DNA of 64,000 nt from an uncultured Jannaschia sp. (GCF_947503795.1 NZ_CANNEZ010000002.1:186001-250000); one strand, 5' to 3'. Positions 24,262-33,250 are shown, counted from the stretch's first letter. The notes: generated by a model not told the origin, from the letters alone. Numbers and translations are program-made.

Positions 24262-26309
24262 CCGATCCCGAGCTCGGTGAAGGAGATGTAGCGCACGGGG
24301 TCGCCCGGTGCGATCGTCGCCGCGCCGTGGGGAAGCTCGACGAACCCCTCGGCCCAACTCAGCCCCGAGACGCGGCCCGAGCCTTCCGAGCGAAAGACCT
24401 CCGCCGCGCCATCCCGCAGGCGCGCACGCAGGAACTCGACGCGGCCGGGCTTCTTCGCCTTCGCGAAGGCGGCGGGCACCGTGCGGCCCGCGGGTTCGGA
24501 CCACGGGGCCCCGGCCAGCCGCAGCAGCGCGGGGCGCGCGAAGATCGCCGCACAGGTGAAGGCCGCAACCGGGTTTCCCGGCAGGCCGAAGACCGGTGTG
24601 CCGTTCCAGTGGCCAAGCACAAGCGGGCGACCGGGCTTCACGGCAATGCGCCAGTGATGTACGCCGCCCCGCTCGGACAGAAGGCGCGAGAGGTGGTCCT
24701 CGGCCCCCGCACTCGCGCCGCCCGAGGTCAGCATCGCATCGCAGCCCGCGCCGTTCAGGCGGTCGGCCAGCGCCTGCGCGTCGTCGCCCACATGGCCCAG
24801 ATCGACCGGCGCCAGCCTCCAGCCCGCCAGCATCGCCAGCAGCATCGGCCGGTTCACGTCCGGGATGCCGTCGCCACCGGGCGCCACGATCTCGTCCCCG
24901 GTCGAGAGCACGCCCACCCGTAACGGCGCGCGCACCGGCAGCGTGGCGTGACCTGCCGCGATGGCCAGCGCCACGTCCGGCGGGCGCAGCCGCAACCCCT
25001 CGGTCAGGATCGGATCGCCGGGGCCGACATCCTCCCCCGCGCGGCGGGTGTTGGCGCCGGGCTTCGGGATCGCGCGGAGGGTGACGGTGCCGTCCCCCTC
25101 GGTTGCGTCCTCCTGCAGGGCGACGGTGTCGACGCCTTCGGGTAGGGCCGCGCCGGTGAGGATGCGGATCGCGTGACCCGGCGGAACCGGGTGCGGATGC
25201 GGGTGACCGGCGGCGGCGCGGCCCGGTGCAACCGGGATCGGGCCGGGTGGGAGGGTCGCATGGGCGAAGCCCCAGCCATCCACCGCCGCGTTGGCCGCAG
25301 GCGGGTTGGCGCGCAGCGCCGCGACGGGTGCGGCGAGGATGCGACCGGCGGCGTGTTCGACGGGCACATCCTGCGTCGCCGTGACCGGGGAGAGGCCGTC
25401 GCGCAGGGTGGCGAGCGCGGTCTCGACCGGCGTCCACGCCACGCCGGGCGGAAGAGCGAAGCAATCCGAGGCGGCGGGCCGCATCGCGCCGCCTTCGGGC
25501 GAGACGCCAAGGATCCAGCCTTCCTCGGCCGCGATCCGGGCCGCGTCGGGCAGGGCGGCGGGGGCCGTGAACCAGTCCTCGGCGGCGGTTCGCAGCGCGT
25601 CTGCGGTCGCGATGACCTGCCCCGCGTCCTTGATCTCGTGCGGCGCGGGCGGCCAGAGCGAGGGGTAGACCTCCACCAGAAGGTTACCCTCCGGCGGCAG
25701 GTCGAACCCCGTCTCCTGTGGCCAGACGGCGAGGGCATGGCGGAGGCGGAGCGCGGGCAGCGCGGCGCAGCCCATCAGCGCCTGCGAGCCGACGGACCCG
25801 GTGGTGTAGAGCTTGAGCGCCGATTGCGCCGAGCGGACCGCGCCTTCGACGCGGCGATGATCGGGGATGCCGTGGTCCCGCCGGGTGGTGCCGCGTTCCG
25901 GCAGGTCGGGATGGTCGCGCCCGCCGGGCCGCCCCCAGAGCGGGCCGATGCCCGGAAAGGCCCGGTTGATCGCCTCGGCCACCTCGAAGCGGTTGTTGGC
26001 GTTCTCGGGGCCGTCCGTGATGCGCGTGGCAAGCCAGTCCCAAACGGAAAGGGCACGGGCCTCGCCCGTCAGACCGGCGGCGAAGCCCGGCGGCCAGCCC
26101 ATCGCGAAATCGAAGCCCAGAAGCGTGCGCCGCCCTTCGGCGAGCACCTCGTCGATCCAACCCAGCGCCGCCGCGCGGGTCGGGAAATAGCACACCTCCT
26201 GCACGCCCTCGCGGTCGGCGCAGACCCAGATCGCGTCCTTCTTCGGACGGGAGCCGGTGGGGCTGGCGGCGGCGGACCAGTCGGCGACGATGATCGTCTC
26301 GAACCTCAC
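24258..26309 (-). CDS. moeA: fusion of a DUF429-like domain with molybdopterin molybdotransferase MoeA
   Basis: A 683-residue two-part protein. Residues 1-275 form a domain starting RFETIIVADWSAAASP, with LLGFDFAMG and LVEVYPSLWP. It resembles DUF429-type RNase H-fold proteins, with acidic residues in the right places. Residues 285-683 are a full-length MoeA, which inserts molybdate into adenylated molybdopterin: ANAAVDGWGFA, STGDEIV, TSGGASAGAEDH and GLPGNPVAAF. The start is GTG 26309, overlapping the mobB stop (GTGA). The same strand carries fdhD-mobA-mobB-moeA, a molybdenum-cofactor operon. The role of the N-terminal domain is unknown. Confidence 0.9.
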   Translation of the reverse strand: MRFETIIVADWSAAASPTGSRPKKDAIWVCADREGVQEVCYFPTRAAALGWIDEVLAEGRRTLLGFDFAMGWPPGFAAGLTGEARALSVWDWLATRITDGPENANNRFEVAEAINRAFPGIGPLWGRPGGRDHPDLPERGTTRRDHGIPDHRRVEGAVRSAQSALKLYTTGSVGSQALMGCAALPALRLRHALAVWPQETGFDLPPEGNLLVEVYPSLWPPAPHEIKDAGQVIATADALRTAAEDWFTAPAALPDAARIAAEEGWILGVSPEGGAMRPAASDCFALPPGVAWTPVETALATLRDGLSPVTATQDVPVEHAAGRILAAPVAALRANPPAANAAVDGWGFAHATLPPGPIPVAPGRAAAGHPHPHPVPPGHAIRILTGAALPEGVDTVALQEDATEGDGTVTLRAIPKPGANTRRAGEDVGPGDPILTEGLRLRPPDVALAIAAGHATLPVRAPLRVGVLSTGDEIVAPGGDGIPDVNRPMLLAMLAGWRLAPVDLGHVGDDAQALADRLNGAGCDAMLTSGGASAGAEDHLSRLLSERGGVHHWRIAVKPGRPLVLGHWNGTPVFGLPGNPVAAFTCAAIFARPALLRLAGAPWSEPAGRTVPAAFAKAKKPGRVEFLRARLRDGAAEVFRSEGSGRVSGLSWAEGFVELPHGAATIAPGDPVRYISFTELGIG

Positions 26310-26785
26310 GGCGCATGCTCCAGCGCGAAATCCGCGATGGCCGCCACGTCGTCGAGCGCCAGATGCGGGGCCGCCGCGTCGCAGGGGCCGGGGGTCGCGA
26401 CGGCGGCGATGGTCGGATCGCCGGCAGCGAGCGGCGGGAGGCCCGTCTCGGGGCGCCAGACCTCGATGCGGAAGTGATCGCCCCGCTTCCAGCCCTCGGC
26501 CAAGGCGATGTCGCAGGGCGCCAGCCGCGTCAGCAGGGACGCGAGGTCGCGCGGCCCTGCCTCCTCGAAGGTGGTGATCCGCGCGTCCGAGTCCAGCACG
26601 ACCTGCCGCGCGCCCGCGACGCGGTGCCGGTGGCTGTCGGTGCCGGGCGTGTCGAGATCGAGCGCGTGATGCGTCCGCTTCAGCGTCGAGACCACGAGGC
26701 CCCGGCGCACGAACTCGGCCACCAGCCGCTCGGTCAGGGTCGTCTTGCCCGCGTTCTTGTGCCCGACGATCCCGATCAGCCGCAT
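26306..26785 (-). CDS. mobB: molybdopterin-guanine dinucleotide biosynthesis protein B
   Basis: MobB is a small P-loop GTPase that helps MobA attach GMP to molybdopterin. The 159-residue protein begins MRLIGIVGHKNAGKTTLTE, with the Walker A motif at residues 8-15, followed by LKRTHH and the middle motif EGWKRGDHFRIEVWR typical of MobB. It overlaps mobA by ten bases and moeA by four, all co-transcribed. Confidence 0.95.
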   Translation of the reverse strand: MRLIGIVGHKNAGKTTLTERLVAEFVRRGLVVSTLKRTHHALDLDTPGTDSHRHRVAGARQVVLDSDARITTFEEAGPRDLASLLTRLAPCDIALAEGWKRGDHFRIEVWRPETGLPPLAAGDPTIAAVATPGPCDAAAPHLALDDVAAIADFALEHAP

Positions 26786-27390
26786 GCCATCGCCTCGGCC
26801 CGGGCCAGGTCGTCCGGCGTGTTGACGTTGAAGAACGGGTCCCAGGGGGCGGTCGGGAAAATCGCGGTCCCTGCGTCGTGACGGTCGGTCCAGGCGAGAA
26901 CCTTGCGGGTGCCGCCCGCCAACGCGGCGCGCAGGTCGTCACGGAGCGCCACGGGCCAGAGGCCGAAGGTCGGCTGGTGCAAGACGCGGTCCCCCTCCTG
27001 CGTGGCGGCGAGCGCCAGGCCAGACCGCCCGGCGGCGTCGAGAAGGCGGGGCACGAGATCGGGCGGCAGGAAGGGCGTGTCGGCGGCGGCGGTCACGATA
27101 TGCGGGACGCCCGTCCCCGCGGCCCAGTCCAGCCCGGCGAGCACGCCCGCCAGCGGGCCGGGATGGTCGGGTGCGGTATCGGCCAGCACCGGCAGGTCCA
27201 GATCGGCCCAACGCGCGGCGTCGCCATTGGCGTTGAGCGCCAGCTGGTCGACCTGAGGCCCGAGCCGCGCGATCACATGCGCGATCAGCGAGCGGCCCGC
27301 GACCTCGAGCCGGCCTTTGTCGCCGCCGCCCATCCGGGTCGCGCGCCCGCCCGCGAGGATGACGCCGTGGGGCTGGATCAGACGTCCCAT
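26776..27390 (-). CDS. mobA: molybdenum cofactor guanylyltransferase
   Basis: MobA transfers GMP from GTP to Mo-molybdopterin to make the guanine dinucleotide cofactor used by DMSO-reductase-family enzymes such as formate dehydrogenase. The 204-residue protein has the nucleotidyltransferase loop VILAGGRATRMGGGDKG near residue 10, HPGPLAGVLAGL, the metal site AAADTPFLPP and FFNVNTPDDL at the end. Its start overlaps the fdhD stop by 13 bases. Confidence 0.95.
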   Translation of the reverse strand: MGRLIQPHGVILAGGRATRMGGGDKGRLEVAGRSLIAHVIARLGPQVDQLALNANGDAARWADLDLPVLADTAPDHPGPLAGVLAGLDWAAGTGVPHIVTAAADTPFLPPDLVPRLLDAAGRSGLALAATQEGDRVLHQPTFGLWPVALRDDLRAALAGGTRKVLAWTDRHDAGTAIFPTAPWDPFFNVNTPDDLARAEAMACG

Positions 27391-28202
27391 TCGACCCGAT
27401 CCTCGCCCGAAAGGCAGACGAAGCGCTCGCCCTTCATTCGCCCGACCACCGTCAGGCCGACCTGCCGTGCGATCTCGACGCCCCAAGCCGTGAAGCCCGA
27501 ACGGGACACCAGCGACGGAATCCCCATCAGCGCGCATTTGATGACCATCTCGGAGGTGAGGCGGCCCGTCGTATAGAGCGTCTTGTCGGCCGGATCGGTG
27601 CGCGTCGCGCGCATCCAGCCCGCCAGCTTGTCGACCGCGTTGTGGCGGCCGACATCCTCGAAATAGGCGATGGGATCTGGCCCGCGGCAGAGGCAGGTGC
27701 CGTGGATCGCGCCCGCTTCGAGATAGAGGCTGGGCGTGCGGGCGATGGCGGCGGACAGCGCGCGCAGGTCGGACACGCGGAGCGGGGTCGCGGGCAGCGT
27801 CAGGCCCTCGAGCCCCTCCATCATGTCGCCGAAGACCGTGCCGACCGCGCAGCCCGACGTGCGCGTGGCGCGCGCGAGCTTGGCCTCGTGATCGGTCTCG
27901 GTCGCGGTGCGGATGACGACGGCCTCGGTCTCGGCGTCGTACTCGATGCCCGTCACCTCGTCGGCCGCGCGCACCATCCCCTGGTTGACGAGGAACCCGA
28001 GGCCCAGCCAGCGCGGGTGGTCGCCGATGGTCATCGCGGTCACGATCTCGCGGCTGTTGAGGTAGATGGTCAGCGGCCGTTCCTCCACGACGCGCAGATC
28101 GACGGGCGCGCCGGTGCCGTCGCGACCGGTGACCGCGCGCGTCAAGGCGGCGTCGCCGGGATCCGGCGCGACGATCAGGGTGGGGGGCGTTCGCGTGGAC
28201 AC
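27378..28202 (-). CDS. fdhD: formate dehydrogenase accessory sulfurtransferase FdhD
   Basis: FdhD passes sulfur from a cysteine desulfurase to the molybdenum cofactor so that formate dehydrogenase becomes active. Family blocks seen are ERPLTIYLNSREIVT, the cysteine segment TSGCAVGTVFGD, CRGPDPIAYFEDVGRHNAVD and GRLTSEMVIKCA. The length of 274 residues is typical. GTG 28202 is the likely start. It heads the molybdenum-cofactor operon, which implies a molybdenum or tungsten formate dehydrogenase elsewhere in the genome. Confidence 0.93.
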   Translation of the reverse strand: MSTRTPPTLIVAPDPGDAALTRAVTGRDGTGAPVDLRVVEERPLTIYLNSREIVTAMTIGDHPRWLGLGFLVNQGMVRAADEVTGIEYDAETEAVVIRTATETDHEAKLARATRTSGCAVGTVFGDMMEGLEGLTLPATPLRVSDLRALSAAIARTPSLYLEAGAIHGTCLCRGPDPIAYFEDVGRHNAVDKLAGWMRATRTDPADKTLYTTGRLTSEMVIKCALMGIPSLVSRSGFTAWGVEIARQVGLTVVGRMKGERFVCLSGEDRVEWDV

Positions 28203-28268
28203 TTGCGGGACCTGCCGGGCTGGGGCTAGGCCGGACCTTGCCCGCGCCACCGGAGGGGATGCAACCAG

Positions 28269-28970
28269 ATGACCGCCCCTCCGCCGAGCCGTCGGACGCC
28301 CTTCGCCCTCGGCGTCGCACGCGGCCTGCCCTTCATCGTCATCATGGTGCCCTTCGGCATGCTCTTCGGGGTGCTCGCCGCCGAGGTCGGGCTGCCGCTG
28401 GCGCAGGTCGTGGCCTTCTCGGTCGTCGTGATCGCGGGCGCGGCACAGTTCACGGCGGTGCAGCTCATCTCCGACGGGGCGCCGGTGGCGATCGTCATCC
28501 TCTCGGCGCTGGCGGTGAACCTCCGGATGGTGATGTATTCGGCGGCCATGGTGCCGCATGTCGGGGCGGCCCCGCTCTGGCAGCGGGCGGCGCTGTCCTA
28601 CCTCCTGGTGGACCAGACCTATGCACTGTCGGTCGCGGCCTACGAGGAGCGGCCCGACTGGTCGATCGCAGACCGCGTCGCATTCTTCGCGGGCACCGCC
28701 CTGCCGGTCTTCCCGGCTTGGGTCGGCGCGAGCTATGCGGGGGCCGCGCTGGGCGCGCGCATCCCCGAGGCGTGGTCGCTCGACTTCGCGCTGCCCTTGG
28801 CGTTTCTCGCCCTCGTCGGCCCGCTCCTGCGCACTCGCGCCCATGTCGCGGCGGCCTTCGTGTCGGTGGTCGCGGCGCTGGTCTTCGCGTGGATGCCCTG
28901 GAACCTCGGGTTGATCGTCGCGGCGCTGCTCGCCATGGCGACCGGAGCCGAGATGGAGCGTCGGGCATGA
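28269..28970 (+). CDS. azlC: AzlC family branched-chain amino acid exporter, large subunit
   Basis: A 233-residue inner-membrane protein with five or more hydrophobic segments. It has the AzlC hallmarks PFGMLFGVLAAEVGLP and GAAQFTAVQLISDGAP near the N-terminal part. AzlC with AzlD exports branched-chain amino acids. The stop overlaps the azlD start (ATGA). It is divergent from fdhD, with 66 bases between. Confidence 0.92.
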   Translation: MTAPPPSRRTPFALGVARGLPFIVIMVPFGMLFGVLAAEVGLPLAQVVAFSVVVIAGAAQFTAVQLISDGAPVAIVILSALAVNLRMVMYSAAMVPHVGAAPLWQRAALSYLLVDQTYALSVAAYEERPDWSIADRVAFFAGTALPVFPAWVGASYAGAALGARIPEAWSLDFALPLAFLALVGPLLRTRAHVAAAFVSVVAALVFAWMPWNLGLIVAALLAMATGAEMERRA

Positions 28971-29290
28971 GCACCGCGACCGTCTGGATCGTCATCGCGG
29001 CGCTGGCGGTGGGCACCTACCTGACGCGCTTTGCCTTCCTCGGGCTGGTCGGCGACCGGCCGATGCCACCCTGGCTGCTGCGGCACCTGCGCTATGCGGG
29101 GGTTGCGGTCCTGCCGGGGCTGGTCGCGCCCGCCGTGGTCTGGCCCGAGGCGACGGGCGGCACGCTCGATGCCGCGCACCTGGTGGCGGCGGGGGTGGCG
29201 CTGGGCGTGGGCGCGTGGCGGCGGGACGTGTTGCAGGCGGTGATCGCGGGCGCGCTGGTCTTCGCGGGCCTCGGCTGGGCACTGGGCTAG
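28967..29290 (+). CDS. azlD: AzlD family branched-chain amino acid exporter, small subunit
   Basis: A 107-residue membrane protein with three to four hydrophobic helices and the AzlD opening, ending GTYLTRFAFL. It also has the LRYAGVAVLPGL stretch. It forms a two-component exporter with AzlC and is translationally coupled to it. Its last four bases overlap the convergent Lrp gene end at 29287, leaving no room for a terminator between them. Confidence 0.9.
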   Translation: MSTATVWIVIAALAVGTYLTRFAFLGLVGDRPMPPWLLRHLRYAGVAVLPGLVAPAVVWPEATGGTLDAAHLVAAGVALGVGAWRRDVLQAVIAGALVFAGLGWALG

Positions 29291-29757
29291 GGGTCGTCCA
29301 CCGGCAGTGCCGTGGTCGAGAAGACGGTCTTGAGCGCAAAGGACGATTGCAGCATTGCCACCCCCGGCAAGCCCGCGAGATGTGCGCGGTGGATGCGGGC
29401 GAAATCCTCGCTGTCGCGTGCGACGACCTTCAGGAGATAGTCGTAGGCGCCGGTCATCAGGTGGCATTCGAGCACGTCTGGAATGCGGGCGACCGCGGCT
29501 TCGAACGCATCCAGCACCTCGTCGGCCTGGGTTGCGAGGCTGATCTCGACGAAGACGACCGTTCGCCGCCCGATGGTCCGCCCGTCGATGAGTGCCACGC
29601 GCCCCCGGATCACGCCCGCCCGTTCGAGGCGCTGGACGCGGCGATGGCAGGCGGAAGGCGACAGATTGAGGCGGTCGGAGAGCTGCTGCGCCGTCAGCGT
29701 GCCGTCGCTCTGAACGAGTCGGAGGAGGCGGGCGTCGGTCGCGTCGATCTGTGTCAT
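29287..29757 (-). CDS. Lrp/AsnC family transcriptional regulator
   Basis: A 156-residue Lrp-type regulator. An N-terminal helix-turn-helix (DARLLRLVQSDG through LSPSACHRRVQRLE, about residues 7-45) is followed by an RAM/AsnC ligand domain with LMTGAYDYLLKVVARD. GGAGA lies nine bases upstream of ATG 29757. It is divergent from ald and convergent with azlCD, so alanine dehydrogenase and perhaps the exporter are its natural targets. In relatives the AldR-type Lrp senses amino acids. Confidence 0.9.
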   Translation of the reverse strand: MTQIDATDARLLRLVQSDGTLTAQQLSDRLNLSPSACHRRVQRLERAGVIRGRVALIDGRTIGRRTVVFVEISLATQADEVLDAFEAAVARIPDVLECHLMTGAYDYLLKVVARDSEDFARIHRAHLAGLPGVAMLQSSFALKTVFSTTALPVDDP

Positions 29758-29787
29758 GTCGCCAATTCTCCGCGTCTGGATATCAAT

Positions 29788-29809
29788 TTGCGCGTAATTT
29801 TCGCGTCAA
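29788..29809. promoter_or_regulatory. candidate Lrp operator between lrp and ald
   Basis: An AT-rich imperfect dyad, TTGCGCG-TAATTTT-CGCGTCAA, stands out in the 134-base gap. Its arms match apart from one inserted base. Lrp-family proteins bind AT-rich dyads upstream of genes such as ald, so this may serve both autoregulation and ald control. Confidence 0.4.
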
Positions 29810-29891
29810 GCACAACGATCGAGCGATGATAGCGATCCCTTCGCGCAGCGTCAGCCCTATAAGCGCCGCAACGCAGATCAGGGAGAGTGAC

Positions 29892-31010
29892 ATGCGCATC
29901 GGATGCCCCACTGAAATCAAGCCGCAGGAATTCCGCGTGGGCGTGACGCCCGCCGCCGCGATGGAGGCCGTGCTGCATGGCCACGAGGTCGTCGTGCAGG
30001 CGGGCGCGGGTCTCGGGTCGGGCTTCGAGGATGCCGAGTACATGGCTGTCGGGGCCAAGATCCTGCCCGACGCGGCGGCGGTGTTCGAGCAGGCCGACAT
30101 GATCGTGAAGGTGAAGGAGCCGCAGGCCGGGGAGCGCAAGATGCTGCGCGAAGGCCAGGTGCTCTTCACCTACCTGCATCTCGCCCCCGATCCGGACCAG
30201 ACGCATGATTTGATCGCGTCGGGCGCGACCTGCATCGCCTACGAGACGGTGACGGACCGCGCCGGTGGCCTGCCGCTTCTGGCGCCGATGTCGGAAGTCG
30301 CGGGCAAGCTCGCGCCGCAGGTCGGGGCTTGGACGCTCCAGAAGGCCAATGGTGGCCGCGGCGTTCTGATGGGCGGCGTGCCGGGCGTCGGACCCGCGCG
30401 GATCGCCGTGATCGGCGGCGGTGTCGTCGGCACCCACGCGGCGCGGGTCGCGGCGGGCATGGGCGCCGAGGTGACGGTGCTCGACCGCTCGCTGACGCGG
30501 CTGCGCTATCTCGACGACGCGTTCGGGTCGGCGTTCCGCACCCGATATGCCAGCGCGGGAAACACCGCCGAGCTGGTGGCCGAGGCCGACATGGTGATCG
30601 GCGCGGTCCTCGTGCCGGGCGCCGCGGCGCCCAAGCTCGTGCGGCGCGACCAGCTGGCGGGCATGAAGACGGGTGCGGCCATCGTCGATGTCGCCATCGA
30701 CCAGGGTGGTTGCTTCGAGACCTCGAAAGCCACCACCCATGACGACCCGATCTACGAGGTGGACGGGGTGATGCACTACTGCGTGGCGAACATGCCGGGC
30801 GCGGTGGCGCGGACCTCGACCATCGCGCTGGGCAACGCGACGCTGCCCTTCCTGCTGGCGCTGGCCGACAAGGGCTGGCGGGCGGCCTGCCTTGCTGATC
30901 CGCACCTGCGGGCGGGTCTGAACGTGCATGCCGGGCAGCTCACCTATGCCGCCGTGGGCGAGGCGCTGGACCTGCCGACCATCGCGGCCGAGGACGTGCT
31001 AGCCGCCTGA
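29892..31010 (+). CDS. ald: alanine dehydrogenase
   Basis: Ald interconverts L-alanine and pyruvate plus ammonia with NAD. The 372-residue length is exact for the family. Family landmarks are [20 protein letters not shown] at the start, [15 protein letters not shown] with the active histidine, [15 protein letters not shown], and the NAD loop [10 protein letters not shown] near residue 175. GGGAGA is seven bases before ATG 29892. A strong terminator follows the gene. Confidence 0.97.
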   Translation: MRIGCPTEIKPQEFRVGVTPAAAMEAVLHGHEVVVQAGAGLGSGFEDAEYMAVGAKILPDAAAVFEQADMIVKVKEPQAGERKMLREGQVLFTYLHLAPDPDQTHDLIASGATCIAYETVTDRAGGLPLLAPMSEVAGKLAPQVGAWTLQKANGGRGVLMGGVPGVGPARIAVIGGGVVGTHAARVAAGMGAEVTVLDRSLTRLRYLDDAFGSAFRTRYASAGNTAELVAEADMVIGAVLVPGAAAPKLVRRDQLAGMKTGAAIVDVAIDQGGCFETSKATTHDDPIYEVDGVMHYCVANMPGAVARTSTIALGNATLPFLLALADKGWRAACLADPHLRAGLNVHAGQLTYAAVGEALDLPTIAAEDVLAA

Positions 31011-31033
31011 GCGGTTGATCCAATACATGCGAA

Positions 31034-31066
31034 GGGGCCCGCGCATCGCTGCGCGGGCCCCCTTTT
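31034..31066. terminator. intrinsic terminator, ald/mscL
   Basis: A perfect 12-base stem, GGGGCCCGCGCA with TGCGCGGGCCCC and a four-base loop (31034-31061), is followed by TTTT on the plus strand. It ends ald and, lying at the convergent end of mscL, may serve both directions. Confidence 0.85.
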
Positions 31067-31079
31067 CATCCGGCGCGGA

Positions 31080-31520
31080 TCACTCGGCGGCGGTGCGGCC
31101 CGCGCGCATCTCGTCGCGGATCTGGAGCAGAACGTCGAGCTCGGACGGGCCGGTGTCGACCTCGGGGGCGGCATCGTCGGGGCGCTCGGCGGCGGCCTTG
31201 ATGCGGTTCACCATCTTCACCAGCATGAAGACCACGAAGGCGATGATCAGGAAATTGATCACGGCCATGATGAAGTTGCCGACCGCGAAGACCGGCACAC
31301 CGGCCTCGGTCGCCGCCTCGATCGAGGCGAATTCGCCGTCTCCCATGACGTAGAACCAGCCCGAGAAATCGATGCCCCCGGTGAAGAGCGCGATGATCGG
31401 ATTGATGAGATCGCCCACCAGCGACGTCACGATCGCGGTGAAGGCCGCGCCGATGATGATACCGACGGCCATGTCCATGACATTGCCCTTGGCGATGAAG
31501 TCCTTGAATTCGTTGATCAT
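31080..31520 (-). CDS. mscL: large-conductance mechanosensitive channel protein MscL
   Basis: MscL is the inner-membrane pressure valve that opens on osmotic downshock. The 146-residue protein has the conserved opening [21 protein letters not shown] through the first pore helix. A periplasmic loop follows, then the second helix near [18 protein letters not shown], then an acidic tail. It is convergent with ald and ends at the shared terminator. Confidence 0.96.
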   Translation of the reverse strand: MINEFKDFIAKGNVMDMAVGIIIGAAFTAIVTSLVGDLINPIIALFTGGIDFSGWFYVMGDGEFASIEAATEAGVPVFAVGNFIMAVINFLIIAFVVFMLVKMVNRIKAAAERPDDAAPEVDTGPSELDVLLQIRDEMRAGRTAAE

Positions 31521-31740
31521 GTGTCTGTCTGCCTATTCCCTGGTCGCGTGCGCCGCCAGTTTCGACGGTCGCGCGCTTTTGGCCTAGCCGTTGACGCTCC
31601 GTCACCCACCGGGGCGGATTTTTGCCGCGACCCGTGGCCGGCGCACCACGCGACGCGGATCGGATGTGCGCTGGCGCAGGTGTTTGCGCAGCCCCGGCCG
31701 GGCCTATGTCATGCGCGACGCAATTCCTCAGGAGGCCCTC

Positions 31741-32442
31741 ATGGCCGAACTCTCCGCCTTCCCGATCACCGAGCGCTGGACGCCGCAGGACCCCACGAAG
31801 TTGCAGCTCTTCAGCTTTCCGACGCCCAATGGCGTGAAGGCGTCCATCGCGCTCGAGGAGCTGGGACTGCCCTACGAGGCGCATCGCGTGACGCTCTCGG
31901 ATGCGGACGTGAAGTCCGACGCGTTTCTGTCGCTGAACCCCAACAACAAGATCCCCGCGATCATCGATCCCGACGGGCCGAACGGCCAGCCCATCGGCCT
32001 GTTCGAGAGCGGGGCGATCCTGCTCTATCTCGGGGAGAAGACGGGGCGCCTGCTGGGGTCGGATGCGGCCGCGAAGGCGCATGTCACGCAATGGATCATG
32101 TGGCAGATGGGCGGGCTGGGACCGATGCTGGGACAGCTCGGGTTCTTCGTGAAATTCGCGGGCAAGGAGATCGACGATCCCCGGCCGCGCCAGCGCTATG
32201 TCGACGAGGCCAAGCGCCTGCTGGGTGTGTTCGCGGGCGAAATCGAGGGACGCGACTGGATCGCGGGCGAGTTCTCGATGGCCGATATCGCGATCGCGCC
32301 CTGGCTGAACGCGCTGAATTTCTACGAGGCCAAGGACATCGTCGAGTGGGACGCCCATCCCGTGCTGCAGGACTATGTCGATCGGTTCAAGGCGCGGCCC
32401 GCGGTCGAGGTCGGGATGCGGACGCCGCCGCGCGAGGGCTGA
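31741..32442 (+). CDS. glutathione S-transferase family protein
   Basis: A 233-residue GST, most like the YghU/YfcG-type bacterial enzymes with disulfide reductase activity. It has a thioredoxin-fold N-terminal domain with FPTPNGVKASIALEEL, the NPNNKIPAIIDPDG loop with cis-proline, and FESGAILLYLGEK, the glutathione gamma-glutamyl site. The helical C-terminal domain contains WLNALNFYEAKD. AGGAGG directly upstream of ATG 31741 fixes the start. Confidence 0.92.
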   Translation: MAELSAFPITERWTPQDPTKLQLFSFPTPNGVKASIALEELGLPYEAHRVTLSDADVKSDAFLSLNPNNKIPAIIDPDGPNGQPIGLFESGAILLYLGEKTGRLLGSDAAAKAHVTQWIMWQMGGLGPMLGQLGFFVKFAGKEIDDPRPRQRYVDEAKRLLGVFAGEIEGRDWIAGEFSMADIAIAPWLNALNFYEAKDIVEWDAHPVLQDYVDRFKARPAVEVGMRTPPREG

Positions 32443-32448
32443 GCCGCC

Positions 32449-32553
32449 CTACCACGGCAACGCCACGAGCGCGCCAAGAAGCGCGGTGCCCAGGAATACC
32501 AGGGCACCGCCCATGGCCACGATCTCGATCCGGTTCATCATGGAACGGACCAT
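32449..32553 (-). CDS. candidate small membrane peptide
   Basis: A 34-residue frame ending MNRIEIVAMGGALVFLGTAL then LGALVALPW, essentially one hydrophobic helix. Starts at 32553, 32541 and 32538 are possible, and none has a clear ribosome site. It fills the gap between the GST and ytoQ genes. The transmembrane look and correct stop make it plausible; chance is a real alternative. Confidence 0.35.
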   Translation of the reverse strand: MVRSMMNRIEIVAMGGALVFLGTALLGALVALPW

Positions 32554-32576
32554 GAACGACGGAGCTTGAGAAAGCG

Positions 32577-33026
32577 TTAAGCCGGAAGGCCGCCGGTCAG
32601 CACGTATTCGAGCACCTGCACGACCTGCTCGGGCGTCTCGCAGACCGCGAGGGCCGCCGCGTCCACCTCCTTCAGGGGGTGGGCGTGTTCGGGCGCGTGC
32701 TGCACGATCAGGGCCTTGCCCAGTGCTGCGGCCTGGCCCGCGTCGAAGGCCGCGTTCCATTGCTTGTACTTGTCGCCGAAGCGCACGACCACGACGTCCG
32801 CGTCGGCGATCGCCTTGCGGGTGCGGATCGCGTTGAGCTGGGCGCCCTTGCGGTCGTGCCAGACCTTGTCGGGCTCGGCCCCGAGGATCGCGACGCCGCA
32901 ATCGTCCGAGGCGTCGTGATCGGTCACCGGCGCGGTGAAGGTCACGGGCAGATGCGCCGCGCCCTCGGTGATCGTGCGGCGCCAGTCGGTGTGGATTTCA
33001 CCGGCGAGATAGACGTTGAGCTTCAT
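32577..33026 (-). CDS. ytoQ: YtoQ family protein
   Basis: A 149-residue protein with the nucleoside 2-deoxyribosyltransferase-like fold of the YtoQ family. The opening is MKLNVYLAGEIHTDWR, with LGAEPDKVWHDRKGAQLN and DADVVVVRFGDKYKQWNAAF in the middle. Family function is not established, although fold relatives cleave N-glycosidic bonds in nucleosides. It is transcribed alone on the minus strand with a strong hairpin 52 bases upstream. Confidence 0.88.
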   Translation of the reverse strand: MKLNVYLAGEIHTDWRRTITEGAAHLPVTFTAPVTDHDASDDCGVAILGAEPDKVWHDRKGAQLNAIRTRKAIADADVVVVRFGDKYKQWNAAFDAGQAAALGKALIVQHAPEHAHPLKEVDAAALAVCETPEQVVQVLEYVLTGGLPA

Positions 33027-33077
33027 GGCGGTTCCCCCTTCCGCCCGATGGTAGCGCGCCGTGCGGGCCGGGAAAGC

Positions 33078-33106
33078 GGCCCCCGATCGTGGGAGGATCG
33101 GGGGCC
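33078..33106. terminator. strong GC hairpin between pnp and ytoQ
   Basis: A perfect 11-base stem, GGCCCCCGATC with GATCGGGGGCC and a seven-base loop. It lies in the gap downstream of pnp and upstream of ytoQ. It has no T-run, so it may be a back-up terminator, a transcript stabiliser for pnp, or part of the ytoQ leader. Confidence 0.45.
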
Positions 33107-33250
33107 CAGGTCTCTCGCGTCCAGGGCCGGTCGCGACGGGACGAACCGCGACGGGGTATCGGGTCCGTGGGGGCAGGATGGCGCGGCCGCATTGCGCCGG
33201 GATGACGGCGAGGTGACGGTTCGGTGACGCGGCGGGCCGCGAGACGAGAA

